Below are positions 16,549 to 24,210 of a stretch of 64,000 nt of DNA, in pieces (position 1 is the first letter of the stretch; each line of letters opens with the position of its first letter). Source of the stretch: Hallella multisaccharivorax DSM 17128 (GTDB taxonomy: Bacteria; Bacteroidota; Bacteroidia; Bacteroidales; Bacteroidaceae); the NCBI RefSeq assembly GCF_000218235.1, contig NZ_GL945017.1, forward strand, positions 2,526,902 to 2,590,901, given 5' to 3'. A model generated the notes under the pieces. It was not told the origin of the DNA. It did not search any database and saw only the letters and a list, made by a program, of their open reading frames with translations. The translations under genes were made by a program, and so were the position numbers.

Positions 16549-17628
16549 ATGAATAAAATGACTTTAGAAGAGAAAATAAAAGAAATAAGGGAGAAAGCCG
16601 CCTCGCGCCACGCCCTCATCCTGGCTCACTACTACACCCGTCCGGAGATCCAGGAAGTGGCCGACTTCATCGGCGACTCACTGGCTCTGGCCCGTAAGGC
16701 TGCGGAGACCGACGCCCCCGTGCTCGTGATGTGCGGCGTACACTTCATGGCCGAGACCTGCAAGCTGCTCTCACCGGAGAAGACAGTGCTGGAGCCCGAC
16801 CCTGCCGCCGGCTGCTCACTGGCCGACAGCTGCCGCGCCGAGGACCTCAAGGCTTTCAAGGAGGCCCATCCTGGCTATAAGGTCATCAGCTATGTCAATA
16901 CCACGGCGGCCGTGAAGGCTCTCTCCGACTGCTGTGTCACATCGGGCAATGCCGTGAAGGTCATCAACAGCCTGCCAAAGGACGAGAAACTCATCTTCGG
17001 CCCTGACTACAATCTCGGCAACTACATCAACGCCATCTCCGGCCGTGAAATGCTGCTGTGGCAGGGCGGCTGCCACGTCCATGAGAAGTTCTCCGTTCAA
17101 GCTATCCTCAAGCTGAAACGACAATATCCCGATGCCCTTGTCATGGCACACTTAGAGTGCAAGGCTCCCGTGCTCGCCCTGGCCGACGTGAAGGGCTCCA
17201 CCGCTGCCATGCTCACCTACGCCCAGTCCCATCCCGGGCAGAAACAGTTCATCGTGGCCACGGAGGCCGGTATCCTCTTCGAGATGCGCCGCCGCTGTCC
17301 CGACCAGACCTTTATCCCCGTGCCACCCGAGGTCACCGAAGGCGAGAACCTGACCCCTACCGAGAGCGGGCAGGGCCTTACAACAGGCGGGAGCGGGCAA
17401 GGCTCTGCCGCAGGACACACCGGCGACAAGGACGCCGCCGCACAAGACCTGCGTATCGTCACCGGCATGCCCACTGCCTGCGCCTGTAACGAGTGCGAGT
17501 TCATGAAGCTCAACACCTTAGAGAAGATCGCCGCCTGTCTGGATACTCTCCAGCCACAGGTCACGATCCCCGAAGATATCGCCCGCGAGGCCGTGAAGCC
17601 CATCGAGAAGATGCTCAGCCTGTCATAG
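16549..17628 (+). CDS. nadA: Quinolinate synthase with low-complexity insert
   Basis: NadA condenses iminoaspartate with dihydroxyacetone phosphate to quinolinate using a [4Fe-4S] cluster. Family landmarks are ALILAHYYTRPEIQEVADFI, MCGVHFMAETCKLL, DCCVTSGNA, GGCHVHEKF, and the C-terminal CACNECEFMKLNTLEKI. The expected cluster cysteines (in MCGVHF, WQGGCHVH and CACNEC) are present. Unusual is an extra stretch of about 45 residues (roughly 263-307) between VPPE and CACNEC, rich in Gly, Ser, Thr and Ala with two SGQG motifs; most family members have only a few residues here. The ATG at 16549 gives a family-like start (MNKMTLEEKI); the frame is open further up to 16453, which would add 32 atypical residues. 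Confidence 0.93.
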   Translation: MNKMTLEEKIKEIREKAASRHALILAHYYTRPEIQEVADFIGDSLALARKAAETDAPVLVMCGVHFMAETCKLLSPEKTVLEPDPAAGCSLADSCRAEDLKAFKEAHPGYKVISYVNTTAAVKALSDCCVTSGNAVKVINSLPKDEKLIFGPDYNLGNYINAISGREMLLWQGGCHVHEKFSVQAILKLKRQYPDALVMAHLECKAPVLALADVKGSTAAMLTYAQSHPGQKQFIVATEAGILFEMRRRCPDQTFIPVPPEVTEGENLTPTESGQGLTTGGSGQGSAAGHTGDKDAAAQDLRIVTGMPTACACNECEFMKLNTLEKIAACLDTLQPQVTIPEDIAREAVKPIEKMLSLS

Positions 17629-17632
17629 CCCC

Positions 17633-17723
17633 GCCTCTACGCCGTAATCGCATCGCCTCTACGCCGTAATCGTATCGCCTCTACGCCGTAATCGCACTGC
17701 CTCTACACCGTAATCGCATCGCC
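17633..17723. repeat. 22-bp intergenic tandem repeat, site 3
   Basis: Four head-to-tail units of CTCTACGCCGTAATCGCATCGC (with single changes, such as CACCGT in the last) begin 5 bp after the nadA stop and fill half of the nadA-nadC gap. The rest, 17724-17820, carries two copies of GGTGCCCTGCC and no gene. Confidence 0.85.
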
Positions 17724-17827
17724 GCCCTTGGCTCCCTTGCATTCGGTGCCCTGCCCAGCGGGTTCGGTGCCCTGCCGTCCTCGGCAGCGCTGTCATCCAT
17801 CATCCGTCATTCAAAACATTCCGAAAT

Positions 17828-18736
17828 ATGAACCACAAGCAAACAGAACAAGAACTCACCGACTGCCTCATCGACCTCGCTTTTGCCGAGGACATCGGCG
17901 ACGGCGACCACACCACCCTCTGCTGCATCCCCGCCGACGCCATGGGCGAGAGCGAACTGATGATCAAGGAGGAGGGCATCTTTGCCGGCGAGCGTGCCGC
18001 CAAGGAGGTCTTCCACCGCTTCGACCCTGCCCTCAAGGTCACCATGCACCGCCACGACGGCGACCACGTGCGCCCTGGCGACATTGTGCTCTCCGTCAGC
18101 GGACACGAACAGAGCCTCCTCACCACCGAGCGCCTCATGCTCAACATCTGCCAACGCATGAGCGGCATCGCCACCATGGCCCACCGATATCAGCAGGCGC
18201 TCATCGACGCCGGTACGAAGACACGCGTCCTCGACACCCGTAAGACCACCCCCGGCATGCGCATGCTTGAAAAAGAAGCCGTGCGCATCGGAGGCGGAAT
18301 GAACCATCGTATCGGACTCTTCGACATGATCCTCCTTAAGGATAACCACATCGACTTCTGCGGTGGCGTGCACAACGCCATCGCCCGCGCGCGACAGTAC
18401 TGCAAGGACAAAGGCCTCAAGCTCAGGATAGAGTGTGAGGTGCGCGACTTCACTGAACTCGAGAAAGCCATCGCCGACTGTCCCGACCGCATCATGTTCG
18501 ACAACTTCACGCCCGAGGATACCGCCAAAGCCGTGGCCCTCGTCCACGCAGCCCGGCACGCCGACGGCACACCCGCACACATCGAGACAGAGTCGTCGGG
18601 CGGCATCACCTTCGACACCATGATACCCTATGCCAAGGCGGGAGTCGACTTCATCTCCTTCGGCGCGCTCACCCACAGCGTCAAGGCTCTCGACATGAGC
18701 CTCAAGGCAAAGGGATCGTCAAAGCTCACCGTCTGA
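17828..18736 (+). CDS. nadC: Nicotinate-nucleotide diphosphorylase (quinolinate phosphoribosyltransferase)
   Basis: NadC decarboxylates quinolinate and transfers phosphoribosyl from PRPP to give nicotinate mononucleotide. The 302-residue product shows AFAEDIGDGDHTT near the start, LNICQRMSGIAT, the catalytic DTRKTTPGMRMLEKEAVRIGG (arginines and lysines for substrate phosphates and carboxylates), LLKDNHI, IECEVRDF and the closing ISFGALTHSVKALDMSLK. All are standard. It completes the nadBAC set on the plus strand, separated from nadA by the repeat array, so co-transcription is likely but could be attenuated. Confidence 0.96.
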   Translation: MNHKQTEQELTDCLIDLAFAEDIGDGDHTTLCCIPADAMGESELMIKEEGIFAGERAAKEVFHRFDPALKVTMHRHDGDHVRPGDIVLSVSGHEQSLLTTERLMLNICQRMSGIATMAHRYQQALIDAGTKTRVLDTRKTTPGMRMLEKEAVRIGGGMNHRIGLFDMILLKDNHIDFCGGVHNAIARARQYCKDKGLKLRIECEVRDFTELEKAIADCPDRIMFDNFTPEDTAKAVALVHAARHADGTPAHIETESSGGITFDTMIPYAKAGVDFISFGALTHSVKALDMSLKAKGSSKLTV

Positions 18737-18754
18737 CACGATGCCACGAACCGT

Positions 18755-18815
18755 CCTGTCTCCCGATAACTGCGCATGCCAGCCGGCATGCGTGGAGCTC
18801 GGGAAATACGACAGG
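18755..18815 (+). terminator. Imperfect long hairpin after nadC
   Basis: Three paired blocks nest around a 4-nt loop: CCTGTC/GACAGG outside, TCCCGA/TCGGGA, and CGCATGCC (18773-18780)/GGCATGCG (18785-18792) inside. It starts 19 bp after the nadC stop and probably ends the nad operon. Confidence 0.5.
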
Positions 18816-18849
18816 ATATTTATGCGTATGAAGTCAGAAAAAATGTATC

Positions 18850-19427
18850 ATGACAGTTGACGAGAAATTCCTTTTAGCGCAAGTCGCGTCCGGTGACGAC
18901 AGGGCTTTCCAAACTCTTTTCAACCGTTATAACTCCGATCACTATGATCTGGGCCTTCGCTCCTGGTTCGGCAGAATCAATTACAACTATGACAACAAGT
19001 ATCTCTTCGAAGCCAACATCCGCCGCGACGGAAGCTCACGCTTTGCCGATGGCCATAAATGGGGTACCTTCCCCTCCTTCTCGGCCGGATGGGTAATGAC
19101 AGAAGAGCCGTTCATGAAAGGCACACGGCGTGTGCTCGACATGTTGAAGCTACGTGCTTCATGGGGGAAACTCGGCAATCAGAACATCAATTCCTACTAC
19201 ATGAGCGATGTGCTCAACACCGGATATAACTATTCTTTTGGCGGTACATTGTCGTCAGGAGTTGCTGTCAAAACAACAGTGACCCAAGCATTCCTTATGC
19301 CAAATGGCAGTTCGCGACAGAGAAGAAGGAGACACGTAAGTTCGATGACACCAAAGGATGGCTTTGGGCCATTCCCCTAACTGAGATACAGAACAACCCG
19401 AACCTCAAGCAGAATCCGGGATACTGA
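18850..19427 (+). pseudogene. Collapsed relic: ECF sigma start + SusC segment + SusD end
   Basis: The first 27 codons (MTVDEKFLLAQVASGDD and on to AFQTLFNRY) read as the N-terminus of a Bacteroidota ECF sigma factor. Without a break in frame the next 115 codons or so (from about 18933) are the C-terminal half of a SusC receptor: WFGRINYNYDNKYLFEA, DGSSRFADG, FPSFSAGW, LKLRASWGKLGNQN. From 19281 the signal shifts to another frame: 48 codons ending at the TGA at 19425-19427 read IPYAKWQF and WAIPLTEIQNNPNLKQNPGY, the invariant SusD ending. The ORF in the first frame instead runs on to 19380 with meaningless residues. So three genes that normally lie in the order sigma, SusC, SusD have been reduced by two internal deletions to about 580 bp. 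None of the fragments can be functional. Confidence 0.85.
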
Positions 19428-19455
19428 TCTTCCCGATAAAAAAACACGCTTATAC

Positions 19456-19486
19456 TTTCCGCTTTCAATTTTTTCCTTTACCTTTG
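19456..19486 (+). promoter_or_regulatory. Probable promoter of the Rpn-family gene
   Basis: TTTC at 19456-19459 (one mismatch to TTTG), 19 bp, then TACCTTTG at 19479-19486. The chosen ATG at 19532 is 45 bp downstream, whereas the upstream start at 19484 would lie inside the promoter. Confidence 0.5.
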
Positions 19487-19531
19487 CGAAAGATAGGCAG
19501 TTATGTCCGACAACCTTTAAACACAACGGCT

Positions 19532-20461
19532 ATGAAGAACGAGAACAACAAGAAATACATCCGCTTCGACTGGGCAATGAAACGGATGCTTCGCGACAAG
19601 GCTAACTTCGCGGTGCTCGAGGGCTTCCTCACCACGCTCCTGGGCCACCCCATCAAGATCCAAAAGCTCCTGGAGAGCGAGAGCAACCAGGACGACGCCG
19701 ACGACAAACAGAACCGCGTTGACCTCCTGGCTGAGGATGAAGCGGGGCAGCTCTACCTCATTGAGGTGCAGAACGAGACCGAGGTGGCCTATTTCCAGCG
19801 CATGCTCTTCGGTGCCTCGAAACTGGTCACCGAGTACATCAACCGCGGCGACAACTATGACCGCGTGCGCAAGGTCTACAGCATCAATATTGTCTACTTC
19901 AACCTCGGAGGCGGCACCGACATCGTCTACCACGGCAAGACCGAGTTCCGAGGCATCCACAACGGCGAGTTGCTGCCGCTGTCACCTTTCCAGAAGCAGA
20001 AGTTCAAGGTGGATACCGTAAGCGACCTCTATCCGGAATACTACATCCTGAAAGTTAACGACTTCAACCGTTGGAGCAAGGTGCCGTTGGAGCAGTGGAT
20101 CTACTTCCTCAACACCTCTGAGATCCCCCACGACGCCACGGCCCCCGGTCTGGGAGAGGCGCGCCATCGCCTGGAGATTGACCAGATGTCGCCCGCTGAG
20201 CGGGAGTCTTACTACCGTCATCTCGACAATGTCGCTGTCCTCAAGGACAACATCTCCACAGCGCGTGGAGAAGGAAAGATGGAAGGACGTGCGGAAGGTC
20301 GCGTGGAAGGACGTGCGGAAGGTCGCGTGGAAGGACGTGCGGAAGGACGCGTGGAGGGACGTGCGGAGGCCGCGGCGGAAATCGCACGGAAGATGAAGGA
20401 GGCAGGTATTCCGGCCAAACAGATAGCGACACTAACCGGACTTGACGTCAACACCTTATGA
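19532..20461 (+). CDS. Rpn-family PD-(D/E)XK nuclease/putative transposase-like protein
   Basis: The 309-residue protein has the Rpn/PDDEXK start KYIRFDWAMKRMLRDKANFAVLEGFL, then the nuclease core with the acid in RVDLLAEDE and the E-x-Q of LIEVQNETE, and a family tail that begins PAERESYYRH. Such proteins are thought to cleave DNA and promote RecA-independent recombination; they are multi-copy in Bacteroidota. Near the C-terminus an 8-residue repeat (GRAEGRVE) occurs about three and a half times, encoded by a 24-bp DNA repeat around 20284-20372, and is followed by the usual KMKEAGIPAKQIATLTGL helix. The repeat looks like a length-variable charged linker. The gene stands alone beside the relic at 18.9 kb and a repeat array. 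Confidence 0.88.
   Translation: MKNENNKKYIRFDWAMKRMLRDKANFAVLEGFLTTLLGHPIKIQKLLESESNQDDADDKQNRVDLLAEDEAGQLYLIEVQNETEVAYFQRMLFGASKLVTEYINRGDNYDRVRKVYSINIVYFNLGGGTDIVYHGKTEFRGIHNGELLPLSPFQKQKFKVDTVSDLYPEYYILKVNDFNRWSKVPLEQWIYFLNTSEIPHDATAPGLGEARHRLEIDQMSPAERESYYRHLDNVAVLKDNISTARGEGKMEGRAEGRVEGRAEGRVEGRAEGRVEGRAEAAAEIARKMKEAGIPAKQIATLTGLDVNTL
20284..20372 (+). repeat. 24-bp in-frame tandem repeat in the Rpn gene
   Basis: Units of GGACGTGCGGAAGGTCGCG plus TGGAA repeat about 3.5 times with few changes, coding for (GRAEGRVE)n. The near identity at third codon positions points to recent slippage expansion. Confidence 0.75.
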
Positions 20462-20503
20462 GCTCTTCCGATAAGCGGAAGATGAAGGTCACGGCATTAC
20501 AGC

Positions 20504-20583
20504 GTAAAGGCAATGCGTCTACATCGTAGAGGCATTGCCTTTACACCGTTAACGCATTGCCTTTACGCCGTTGACGCATTGCC
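20504..20583. repeat. 22-bp intergenic repeat, site 4, with inverted copies
   Basis: A 19-bp stem with one mismatch (20504-20522 with 20526-20544, 3-nt loop) is formed by one inverted and one direct unit. Two more direct units follow, of the type CTTTACGCCGTTGACGCATTGC. It lies between the convergent Rpn and DUF58 genes and may terminate both. Confidence 0.8.
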
Positions 20584-20596
20584 ATACACCAGGGGA

Positions 20597-21892
20597 TCAT
20601 CTCATGTCCAAATACTGGTTGAGCAGGCGGATGGAGAGGTCCTCGGGACGCACGAGGAGGGTCTCCATGCCATACTGTCGGAGCATGGAGGCGATGAGCT
20701 GCTTGTCGGCCATAGCCTGCTGGGCCATGACCTGCTGAAAACAGGCCTCTTCCGTGGTGGGGCGCTGACGGGCGAACTGCTCGATCTCGTTGTCGCGGAA
20801 AAGGATGACGAGCACCCTGTGACGGCGGGTCAACTGTTGCAGATATGGCAGCTGGCGGCGCAGGGCTTGCGGTGTGGGGAAATTGGAGAACAGCACCAAC
20901 AGGCTCCGGTGCTGTACGCGCTGTCCAAGAGTGGCGACAAGCGACGAGAAGTCACTCTCCGCAAAGGCCGTCCGCTCCCGGTAGAGCTGTTCGAGGATGG
21001 CCTGCATCTGCCCCTCACGCCGCTCGGCCGGCAGGAACGTGCTGACCCGCGCGTCGAAGGTGACGATGCCCGGCCTGTCTTCACGGTGCAGCGACACAAA
21101 CGACAGCACGAGAGAGGCATTGATGGCATAGTCGAGATAGGTCATACCACGCGAGGTCTGCTGCATCATACGGCCCTTGTCGATGACACAATAGACGCGC
21201 TGCGAACGCTCCTCATTATAGACATTCACCATGAGACGGCCGCGGCGGGCAGTGGCTTTCCAGTTGATGGCGCGGTATTCGTCGCCCTTGACATAATCCT
21301 TAATCTGTTCAAACTCCGTGTTATTGCCCGGCCGCCGCAATCGCTTGATGCCCATCTCGTTGAGCCGTTGCGAGAAGGCTAAGAGCTCATATTGCCGCAG
21401 CAGGAGAAACGAGGGGTAGACGGCCACCGTCTTTTCCTCACCCAAAGTGAAGCGCCGTTCCAGCAAGCGCAAGGCGACGGAGACAAAGACGCACATTCGG
21501 CCGAAGTGGCAGACGCCGCGCCGCACCGGTCGCAACAGATAGTGCAGGGCACGGCCCGTCTGCGGTTTCAGGCGGACGCTGAAGGTGAGGTCGCGACGCT
21601 GGAACTCCACCGGCGCCTCGTCGATGACCGACAGACTCACGGGCAAACGGTAATGGCTGTGCACACGCACCACCACCTCATTGTCATCACCGTTGGAGAA
21701 ACGGTCGGCACAACAGCGCGTGCCGCTCACCGAGCCCGTGCGCCACAGCACCACGGCCTCAACAGCCAGCTCCAGCACTAAGAGCACAAGCAACACCTGA
21801 CCCATCCACAAGAACGGGAGCCACGCCCAGCCGAGAATCATAATGACGGCGATGACGGCGGCAAGACAATAGAAACGCTGTCGAAGAAACAT
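20597..21892 (-). CDS. DUF58 domain protein
   Basis: The 431-residue membrane-anchored protein has two hydrophobic segments near the N-terminus (about 8-45), an extended beta region and the DUF58 signature YVKGDEYRAINWKATARRG at 200-218, followed by a von Willebrand A-like fold (VYCVIDKGRMM). DUF58 proteins pair with MoxR ATPases in operons linked to stress and envelope assembly; the biochemical role is not settled. It is the last gene of the minus-strand cluster and starts 5 bp after the MoxR stop. Confidence 0.88.
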   Translation of the reverse strand: MFLRQRFYCLAAVIAVIMILGWAWLPFLWMGQVLLVLLVLELAVEAVVLWRTGSVSGTRCCADRFSNGDDNEVVVRVHSHYRLPVSLSVIDEAPVEFQRRDLTFSVRLKPQTGRALHYLLRPVRRGVCHFGRMCVFVSVALRLLERRFTLGEEKTVAVYPSFLLLRQYELLAFSQRLNEMGIKRLRRPGNNTEFEQIKDYVKGDEYRAINWKATARRGRLMVNVYNEERSQRVYCVIDKGRMMQQTSRGMTYLDYAINASLVLSFVSLHREDRPGIVTFDARVSTFLPAERREGQMQAILEQLYRERTAFAESDFSSLVATLGQRVQHRSLLVLFSNFPTPQALRRQLPYLQQLTRRHRVLVILFRDNEIEQFARQRPTTEEACFQQVMAQQAMADKQLIASMLRQYGMETLLVRPEDLSIRLLNQYLDMR

Positions 21893-21897
21893 CGGAC

Positions 21898-22863
21898 TTA
21901 CTTCGGTACCTCAATCTGTTCCAGCACACGCTGCACGACCTTTTCGGGCGTGAAGCCTTCCATCTCCGCCTCAGCGGTGAGCATGAGGCGGTGGGCCAGT
22001 ACGGCAGGCGCCACGCTCTTCACATCGTCGGGGGTGACAAAGTCGCGGCCCCGCAACAAGGCAAAGGCCTGGGCTGACCGCAGCAGCGCCACGGTGGCGC
22101 GCGGAGAGGCACCGAGGAAGAGCGACTTTGTCTGACGGGTGAACTGCACAATGCTGACCATATAGCGCAACATGGACTCGTCGACCACCATCTGCCGCAA
22201 TAGGGCACGCGCGGCAAGCAGCTCGTCCTTGGTCATCATGGGGCTCACATCGTCAAGCCGTGTAAACGCCACATGCTGTTGATGGCGCTTGAGCAGCTCC
22301 AGCTCCTCGTCGGACGAGGGATAGCCCATCGTGATCTTCATCAGGAAACGGTCAAGCTGTGCCTCGGGCAGACGGTAGGTACCCTCCTGCTCCACGGGGT
22401 TCTGCGTGGCCACGATAGTATAGAGCGGCCCCATGGCGTGGGTCTCGCCGTCGATGTCGGCCTTGCGCTCCTCCATGACCTCAAAGAGGGCGGCCTGCGT
22501 CTTGGCCGGCGCGCGGTTGATCTCATCGGCAAGGATGATATCGCCAAAGGCAGGACCTTCATGAAAGTCGAAGCTTGACGTCTTGGCATTAAACACTGTA
22601 GTGCCGAGCACATCACTCGGCATGAGGTCGGGCGTAAACTGGATGCGACTGAAACGGGCATCGATGAGGCGGGCCGTGAGACGCGCCAGCAAGGTCTTGG
22701 CCACGCCAGGCACGCCCTCGATGAGCACGTGGCCATCGGCCAGGATGCAGGTGAGCAGCAGGTCGATGGCCTCGTCCTGGCCTACGATTACCTCACGGAT
22801 GGCTGTGCGCAGCCGCTCTGTGCGCTCGGAGAAAAGGGATAAGTCGATTCTTTGGGATTCCAT
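21898..22863 (-). CDS. MoxR-family AAA+ ATPase
   Basis: The 321-residue ATPase has Walker A GVPGVAKT at 50-57, Walker B IILADEINRAP at about 109-119 with the following KTQAALFEVMEER, a sensor 1 asparagine in IVATQNPVEQEGTY, and the C-terminal lid with LGASPRATVALLRSAQA and PDDVKSVAPAVLAHRL, all MoxR hallmarks. MoxR proteins are thought to act as chaperone-like remodelers for the vWA or DUF58 proteins beside them. It sits directly upstream of the DUF58 gene and downstream of a radical SAM gene in the same strand run. Confidence 0.92.
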   Translation of the reverse strand: MESQRIDLSLFSERTERLRTAIREVIVGQDEAIDLLLTCILADGHVLIEGVPGVAKTLLARLTARLIDARFSRIQFTPDLMPSDVLGTTVFNAKTSSFDFHEGPAFGDIILADEINRAPAKTQAALFEVMEERKADIDGETHAMGPLYTIVATQNPVEQEGTYRLPEAQLDRFLMKITMGYPSSDEELELLKRHQQHVAFTRLDDVSPMMTKDELLAARALLRQMVVDESMLRYMVSIVQFTRQTKSLFLGASPRATVALLRSAQAFALLRGRDFVTPDDVKSVAPAVLAHRLMLTAEAEMEGFTPEKVVQRVLEQIEVPK

Positions 22864-22932
22864 ATTTTGTGGTATTTATGGTTCAATATAGCGATGGTCT
22901 TCACCCGCCCACACGGATGTGTTAAATAAAGC

Positions 22933-24183
22933 CTATTTGAAGAAACCCTTCTTTACGGCCTCCATGATGTTGGCAGGCGGACGGTGACCGTCAAGCTCGT
23001 TCTTCATAAAGTCCATATAAGGAGCCACATGCGTAAGAAACCTGTGATAGCCGGCGCAGAGATAATTCAGACCCGGCTCACCATAGTGGTCACGCAGGAA
23101 GCGATTCTTCGGACATTCGCCATGACATGCAAACTTAAACTTGCACTCACGACATTGGCGGGGCAGAGCGCGGTGCTTCAGCTCACTGAACTTACGCTGC
23201 TTGTCACCATAGAGCATTTCTATGAGTGTGTTCTGGCGGATATTGCCCAGTTTATACTCGGGAAAGACAAAATGGTCGCAGGAATAGACATCTCCATTGT
23301 ACTCCATCACGCCGGCATGACCACACTCACGGCCATAGACACAGATGCCAGGGTCAGTACCGCACCAGTTGGCAAGGAAGCAATCGAAGGTCTCAACAAA
23401 GAATTCCCCGACGTCCTTCCTCACCCACTCATCAAAGATGGCGATAAGGAAGTCACCCCACTGCTCCGGCGTCACGGAGAAGTCGGCCAAAGGAGAGTCC
23501 TCAGCGTCGTTGAGATCGGCTAAATGGCGGCCATCCTCACGGCGCACGATACGCTCGACGATAGGAGAGAGCTGCAGGTATTTGCAGCCCATTTCCTTAA
23601 AGAAGTTGTAGAACTCGAGGGGATAGTCAGCATTGTAGTCATTGACCACTGCCATTGCATTCCATTCCACGCCATGCTTCTTGAGCAGTTTGATGCCTTT
23701 CATCACCTGCATCCATGACGGTCTATGGGATGCCGAACGGCGATACTCGTCATGGAAGTCCTGCGGTCCGTCGATGGAGATGCCTACAAGCCAATGGTTT
23801 TCAGCAAGAAACTCGCACCACTCGTCTGTGAGCAGCGTGCCATTGGTCTGTATGGCATTCTCGATATGGCGGCCTGCGGCATATTGTTTCTGATATTCCA
23901 GCGCCTTCTTGTAAAAAGAGAGCGGGCGCATAAGGGGCTCGCCCCCATGCCATGTAAACAGGACTTGCGGCATCGTCTGCGCCTGGATGTACTCACGTGT
24001 AAACAGTTCGAGCAGTTCATCGCTCATGGTACGGCGGCCCTGAGCATCGTAGAGGAACTGCTTCTCCAGATAATAGCAGTATTTGCAGCGTAAGTTACAG
24101 GTCGCACTGCCTGGCTTCACCATCACATAGAGAGGGCGCGCAAAGGGATTAGCTGTTGTCGGCATGGCATTAATATTCGTCAA
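22933..24183 (-). CDS. Anaerobic sulfatase-maturating enzyme-like radical SAM protein
   Basis: The 416-residue protein has the radical SAM cluster CNLRCKYC (C29, C33, C36) and the SPASM-type C-terminal region with many cysteines: WCGTDPGICVYGRECGHAG, YSCDHFVFPEYKLGNI and CRECKFKFACHGECPKNR. These are features of anSME, which oxidises a Cys or Ser in sulfatases to formylglycine. FTWHGGEPLMRPLSFYKK and QTNGTLLTDEWC are also typical. No sulfatase is in the window. It is unusual to find it inside a MoxR/DUF58 cluster; it is 27 bp from the DUF4350 gene and 69 bp from moxR, so co-transcription is likely. A related peptide-modifying SPASM role cannot be excluded. Confidence 0.85.
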   Translation of the reverse strand: MTNINAMPTTANPFARPLYVMVKPGSATCNLRCKYCYYLEKQFLYDAQGRRTMSDELLELFTREYIQAQTMPQVLFTWHGGEPLMRPLSFYKKALEYQKQYAAGRHIENAIQTNGTLLTDEWCEFLAENHWLVGISIDGPQDFHDEYRRSASHRPSWMQVMKGIKLLKKHGVEWNAMAVVNDYNADYPLEFYNFFKEMGCKYLQLSPIVERIVRREDGRHLADLNDAEDSPLADFSVTPEQWGDFLIAIFDEWVRKDVGEFFVETFDCFLANWCGTDPGICVYGRECGHAGVMEYNGDVYSCDHFVFPEYKLGNIRQNTLIEMLYGDKQRKFSELKHRALPRQCRECKFKFACHGECPKNRFLRDHYGEPGLNYLCAGYHRFLTHVAPYMDFMKNELDGHRPPANIMEAVKKGFFK

Positions 24184-24210
24184 CTTTCAGATTTCAAAAT
24201 TATTCGTATC

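Noticed and set aside
17633..17723. Possible CRISPR array
   Set aside because: The 22-bp units abut one another with no unique spacers and no cas genes are present.
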